The notes below the pieces were generated by a model that was not told the DNA's origin, did not search any database, and saw only the letters and a program-made list of their open reading frames with translations. A stretch of 64,000 nucleotides of DNA, taken from positions 62,001-126,000 of the forward strand of contig CAXKVR010000015.1 of the NCBI GenBank assembly GCA_964058845.1. The letters are read 5' to 3'. Each line of letters starts with the position of its first letter. Position 1 is the first letter of the stretch. Source of the DNA: Carex sylvatica. Its lineage: Eukaryota; Streptophyta; Magnoliopsida; Poales; Cyperaceae. Shown here piece after piece: positions 58,247 through 64,000 of the stretch. The position numbers and the translations under genes are program-made.

Positions 58247-58786
58247 AGGGCTGCACAAAAAGCTCGCGGCTCGTGGCTCGCCTCTAGCTTGCTCGCTAAC
58301 AGCTCGTTCGGTAGTGAACCGAGCTGTTAACGAGCCAGCTCGGCTCAGGCTCAGGCCAAAATAAATGAGTTGAGCCAGGGGTCAGCTCGGACCGGACCAA
58401 CTCGGCTCGTTAAGCTACTGTAGATTTAGGGTTTAGCCTCGTAATTTTAAGTCCAGTCCCATTTTCAAAGGCACAATTATGCAAAATTGATGTATTTTTG
58501 GTCTGGGAAAAAAGGATATGAGTTTCAGTTGCTTGAAAATGTGCCTGCAGAACGATTTCTTAAATTTTTTGAATGAGTTTTCTTATTTTTATATTTTTGA
58601 ATTTGTATAATAGCAGCCCAATAAAGTACAGCGAGCCAACTCGTCAGCTCGCGAGCTAGCTCAGGCTGGCTTTTTACGAGCGAGTCAGGAATTTTTGGCT
58701 CAGATGATCTAGGTCCAGCTCAGACCAAAATAAACTAGCCGAGCTAAGACTCAGCTTGACCCAAGCCAGCTCGTTTACACCCCTAG
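58247..58786. mobile_element. Non-autonomous hAT-like element (right copy)
   Basis: Same element and CCTCCATT target duplication as 5704-6243. It was therefore present before the 11.4-kb duplication. Confidence 0.8.
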
Positions 58787-59127
58787 CCTCCATTCTTTGG
58801 TCTAGCTTGTACTTAATTTGGTATAGACTTAGGTAATCTAGCTATTATATATATAGCATAGCGTGTCATCCATTTCATCTTCTGTGGCGCACATGTATAA
58901 ATCTCTAGGTGCAGTCGCCGCATTCTGACAAGCTTAAAAGCTTAATAGATACTAGAAAGCCCTTAAAATTTTCAAATTATAATCTATGTGCCTGCTTTAA
59001 TCCTTGTTGGTAATTTGTAAAGAATAATTGTCTATATGACAAATAAGTATACAAGTATTTTTATAAAGAATAATTGTCTATATGCCCATTGGACTCAAAT
59101 TTGAGTCTGAAGAGTTCATCTACCGTC

Positions 59128-59258
59128 TGATCTGTGCGCATCGCATAAAGATTTGTTTGTGTTGTTTCAATATACTAATCTAGTGTGCACACTGCATTAA
59201 GATATGTGCACGTCACTTTAAGATCCGTGCTTGCTCGCTTTAGGATTCGTACTCATCT
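59128..59258. repeat. Degenerate 22-bp tandem repeat (right copy)
   Basis: Same as 6585-6715. Confidence 0.5.
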
Positions 59259-59742
59259 GGCACACATTTATGCTTTAGTAAAGGAACCCTTTGTGATTCA
59301 AATTTAAGTCTGATGGATATATTATGCTTTAAATTAAGGGTAAAATAGGTATTTTATAAAATTAGAATGAGTTTTAATATAAGAGACAATAAAATGAGTA
59401 AATTTGTGAGTTTCTGAAGTTTAGAAGGGAAAATATGTAATTTTAAAATTTAGAGGAGAGAATACGTAATTTTGAAGTTTTTGAGGGGTATACATGAAAT
59501 TCCCCCTATTACATAAACAATATATTTGTGCTGGGCTTAGCTAGATTTTTAAAATTAATCATGATATAAATCAGCACGTTATCGATATTTTTTAAATAAA
59601 ACAACAATAAATTGTTCCCAACTTGTGATGGGAATACAGTGCACGGAGCAACTGACTGTAGTAGACTAAAGATCAATAAAAAGCTAGACTGTCGGACTGA
59701 TTATACCCAGCATCATGGCAAGAGCAAGCCCTCCTTCTTCTT

Positions 59743-60988
59743 CTTTTTTTTTTTTTTTGATAAAAGACAAAAATATCCGTTTTATTTGAAACTGAAGGTT
59801 AATTTACAAGCAAGTTTTCTTCATTTGAACAATTAATGATCTATAACAGAAAGTAAGATAGCACAAAACACAAACACTCTACATTTAATCAACTACCAAA
59901 ACACTGCAATAGTAAAACTACGAGTTAGTACTAAGCCACGCAAAGTAGGGTTAGGAGGTTTAACAGATTCAAATATTGGATCTTGACAAAATTTGGTTTG
60001 AAAATCCATTTCTTCATTCAGCTGGCAACCCAGCTACACGTCCATCTTCTAGAATTCCACCTACATATTCTAAGAGTCCAACTGAGCTGTTGACTGGGTC
60101 AACTACTACACTGTCCTCATCCTGATACATCATTGTCAGTTGGGTCCACATGCGGAGGGGTATAGCATTGATGTCAGTAGGGAGCCAAGCAGTAGCCACT
60201 TCTTTGATTCTTTTATCCATATGTCATGTCCAATATTCAAAAACAGAAATAATCAATAATATAATTGATCTAATTGTTTTGGTGAAATCGGATTGGAAGC
60301 AACGTTCATTTCTATACTTCCATATGGTATAACATACATCACTTAAAATAACTAAGAATCATTTTTGTTCCACTAGACTGAGTTGAGTTGAAAAATCAAA
60401 GATATCAGTGAGTGTTGACCATGTATCAAAGAATTCTTGTATTCGGCCTAACTAAAACCATATTTTTTGCGCTTGTTGACAATAGAGAAAGAGGTGGTTT
60501 TGATCCTCAATATCAATATAGAAGTGACATTGTAAGCTATCATACCACTTTCTTCGAGATATATTTTGTTTAGTTAAAATTATGTTATGTAAAAGAAGCC
60601 AAAGAAATATTCGAATTTTGGGAGGTATAGGCAGTTCCCAAACTACAGCAAAGTGATTGGTATTTATACTCCTAAAATTTAATATCTTATAAATTGAACT
60701 AACAGTAAACAAACCTGAGGGGTCCCATCTCCATGCAATTCTATCTGTATTATATGTAAAACTAGAGGAACTAATTAGTTGTAAAATTTCATTCCATTCC
60801 AAAAAATTCTAGAAAGGAATCTCCTAAAATGCACTACTGACTCTTGTGAGAGAATGACTTCAACAATTGAAATTTTTTTAGTTGAACAAATATGGTATAA
60901 TTGTGGGTACTGAGTTGTAAGGCATTCCAAAACTCAGGATATTTTCGATATTTTATTTTAAGTGCTTGATTCATTTAAGCTCCGATCA
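59743..60988 (-). pseudogene. LINE RT C-terminal relic (right copy)
   Basis: Same frames and the same stops as 7200-8445. The open blocks are 60,802-60,452 and 60,220-60,014. Identical inactivating changes in both copies show that decay came before the duplication. Confidence 0.8.
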
Positions 60989-61751
60989 TCAATTTATGAA
61001 TATAATATATTGACATGTGACTCATACAATATAATTATATATTTACGAATATAATTTGTATAATGTGATTCATACATTAGTTAAAAATACAACCCCAAAA
61101 CAAGTTGCGGCACGCCAATCTGTAAAAACGCTGACTTACGTTGTCTATACAAGGAGGGATCAATGCACTGCAATTTGTGAGTTGTGACAATTAAACCAAG
61201 TTAAAAATTGAAAATTAATAGTGGGATAAAAAATTGATTTAAAAAAAACTAGTGAGATAAAAAAAAACTAATCTATTCTCAAGTAAGAAGAGCTGTTGAA
61301 GAGCTGTCAGGTCGTACGGGTAGGGGTCAACCATCTCACATTTCTACAGTTAAAAAAACAACATGATAATTTCAGGTAGATTTGGGTTGTGTGATCAAAA
61401 TCGTACGGTTTGTATTAGTTTTGATAAGCTAGTCATGCATTCGTTAGTCGGAAAGCCCTTCGTTCAGACTTTATCAAGACCATAGATATAAATCAGACGG
61501 CCTATTTAAATTTGCCTGAAGATCTGGCGTTTAACCGGGGATGATCGAGCGTGGGCATAGAACTAGGCCTTTGGGCCTTGGGCGATTTTGTATGGAAAAT
61601 GGGCTTAGAAGTAGACTTTTGGGCCTAATTCGTATTGTTCTTGCGGCCCATTGTTTTTTTTTGTCAATTGAGCGATTTTGTTGCTATATATGGTTGCTAT
61701 ATATTTTTATCCCTTTTGTCTTAAGACGCCACTAATCAAAATTTGATTAAA

Positions 61752-61880
61752 GAAACCACAAATTTAGTACAGTAGTACGAGTGTTAATTTTTTATGCAGA
61801 GGTCACAAGTTCAATTCTCGAAAAAAGAATCTGAAAGATACTGGAGTATACTGAAATCTTATAATAATAAAAAAAAAAGA
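61752..61880 (+). mobile_element. tRNA-derived SINE (right copy)
   Basis: Same body and 18-bp flanking repeats as 9209-9337. Confidence 0.75.
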
Positions 61881-62408
61881 AATCAAAATTTGGTTAAACT
61901 TAGAATATGACATATGTGTCATGTTGTGCACTGTTCCATAACATGGCTCATGTGTCATGCCGACTGAACACGACCCATGGCATTTGACATGCCAGAAGTT
62001 GTGAAGACATTATGTCGTGTTTGGCTCATGTGTCGTATTAAGACAATGCTATTAACGTCATTTGACTTGTTGTGCACTAAATTGTGAGATTTTCGAAATA
62101 AAAGTTCGACATGTCTTATCTTCATTTCATTATTAAGCACGTTGGGTGTCCGATCCGCCAATGGCTACAATTGAAAGATGAGATTTCGGATTTAATCTCA
62201 AACATTCAATTACATAATATATCTTCTTTTGATTAAATGTATCTGAATAATGTGTAGAAGTCTAAATTTAACTAAAAACATACTCGTCACACGTACCACC
62301 ACACGATGCATTACAATTACAATTAAATAAATTCTGAAATTTAGTGATATAATTTGTTTCCATATTTCATTCATTCCTTATTTCTCCCTTTCCAATTTAG
62401 AGATATAA

Positions 62409-62624
<216 letters not shown>

Positions 62625-62852
62625 TAAAAGTTTTATTTTGTTTTATAACCCCATTTCTGTGCTTTGTTGTAACTTTTTTTTGGTTCTCCCTGCTATTTTG
62701 TGTACATATAGGGGAGGTTCTGGCCTTCTGGGTATTTCTCTGTCGCTACTAGGTTACTGGTTTTTTCTTTTATGTTTCTCACGTCTACCATTAGACTGTA
62801 ACAGGGAGCTGTGATGTTTTGTATTCTCTATATGCATGGTTCCTTCCATTTT

Positions 62853-63014
62853 AGATAGCTGTAGCCTGTGGGGTTTGTAATGGATGAATCTTTTGCACTT
62901 TAGGTTGCCAGAATCGAGCTGGTGTAAACAAGCTGAACTAACAGCTCACGTGATCTATGGTACACAATGGTATTAATGAAGTTGCCTAAGGGCCATTTGC
63001 CAAAAAAAAAAAAG
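62853..63014 (+). repeat. Poly(A)-ended retroposon tail (right copy)
   Basis: Same as 10,310-10,471. Confidence 0.45.
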
Positions 63015-63535
63015 TTCTATTTCATTTTATTTCTGATTTTTTTTTTTAATTTTCTCATCTATATTTTTTTTCCTAATTTCATTAAATATATTTTTACAGT
63101 AACTGTGTCGTTGACTTAATACTTCACATGCACAGTGTCGGTGTTTTTCGAAGTTTTGGTTGAATGTATTTTTATGAATAAATTAATAAAAAATTTATAC
63201 GCCCTGCACTCCCAAAATCCTTTACATAAATTCATATATATATATATGATTGTACTAAACAACTCAAAATCATATTTTGCAAAATATAACATAAAGAAGA
63301 AGAACTAATTATTAGTTAAACTACTTCACTCAACCAATCTGAATAATGTGAAACACAAAATTCTATCCCCAAATTTATTTATTTTTCTTAAATGAGTATT
63401 CTTAGCACATATTAAAGTATTAGAAAAAACAAAGAGATCGAAGATCAAAATTTTGAAAAATACATTTACATATATAATTTTGTAGCAATTGAATATTTGA
63501 TTTTTCTTTCACAGATACAAGGGATTCATATCACC

Positions 63536-63633
63536 TAAGGTAACAAAATATTTCTATTTGGATGTGGACCGTCCAAACAGATTCCGCATGTCTATTAAAG
63601 CAGCCCATGCATTTATGGATTCGATAGATGTAT
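63536..63633. repeat. MITE-end relic (right copy)
   Basis: Same as 10,993-11,090. Confidence 0.35.
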
Positions 63634-64000
63634 AATACAGATACTACTATGATGTCTTCAATTTACACTAAGTCAATGCTATTTCTTACTATTATACTAA
63701 TTGACTATTTATATATAATTTAGATTTATAATCAATTTATTTTAATATATTAAAAAATATTCTTGTGTAATTATTCCTTTCATTTGTCTATTTTTAATAA
63801 AAATATATCATTTTTATGAGATTTTTTTTCCTCTTATAATATACTCCCGTTGCAACGCACGGTCATGATACTAGTAACTTGTTATGGGTCATGTCAACCA
63901 TCAACGGTCCAGCATGTATACTATCAATATAATTGTTTATTTGTGGTAATCATTAAATATTGAGTTAATTAAAAACAGTAAAATTGAAAATCATGAAAAA

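Overview
The window reads as nuclear DNA of a flowering plant. It is AT-rich, genes are split by GT-AG introns, and it holds LINE, SINE, hAT-, Mutator- and Tourist-like elements, a Ty1/copia and a chromodomain Ty3/gypsy retrotransposon, an F-box/FBD gene, a MATH-BTB pseudogene and plant telomere-type (TTTAGGG) motifs. I cannot name the species.

Layout. Bases 1-11,457 and 52,544-64,000 are two near-identical direct copies with a constant offset of 52,543 bp and no net indel. I saw six substitutions, five of them in the first 624 bp. Each copy carries only repeats and gene relics: poly(A) retroposon tails, a Tourist-like MITE, an hAT-like element with an 8-bp target duplication, a LINE remnant, a tRNA-type SINE with an 18-bp target duplication and one stranded GAPDH exon. 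Bases 11,458-15,800 are AT-rich intergenic DNA with an hAT-like element. Bases 15,800-21,600 are an F-box/FBD cluster: two broken fragments, then one gene with an intact three-exon model (387 aa). Bases 21,600-30,400 hold a Mutator-like foldback element, a frameshifted MATH-BTB pseudogene, MITEs and a small GC-rich coding relic.

At 30,401-31,257 the promoter, leader and part of the leader intron of the F-box gene recur. This second copy is cut by a copia LTR. The copia element is cut at 33,826 by a gypsy LTR. The gypsy element has an open pol frame but has lost gag, part of protease and its 5' LTR. Its primer-binding-site end runs straight into the most striking object in the window.

From 40,151 to 51,220 lie five head-to-tail units of about 2,214 bp, almost identical and all read on the minus strand, plus a 41-bp stub of a sixth. 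Each has its own TATA-like motif and a fully consistent eight-exon model for a 277-aa ankyrin-repeat protein. In every unit the last exon is cut at the same base and the new stop codon comes from the next unit's upstream DNA. The array therefore repeats a 3'-truncated gene. The parent family probably also carried a C-terminal domain (inference).

The intact coding potential is the F-box/FBD gene (probable SCF ubiquitin-ligase substrate receptor), the five ankyrin genes (probable protein-interaction scaffolds) and the gypsy pol. Nothing in the window shows that these act together; they share a region shaped by duplication and transposition.
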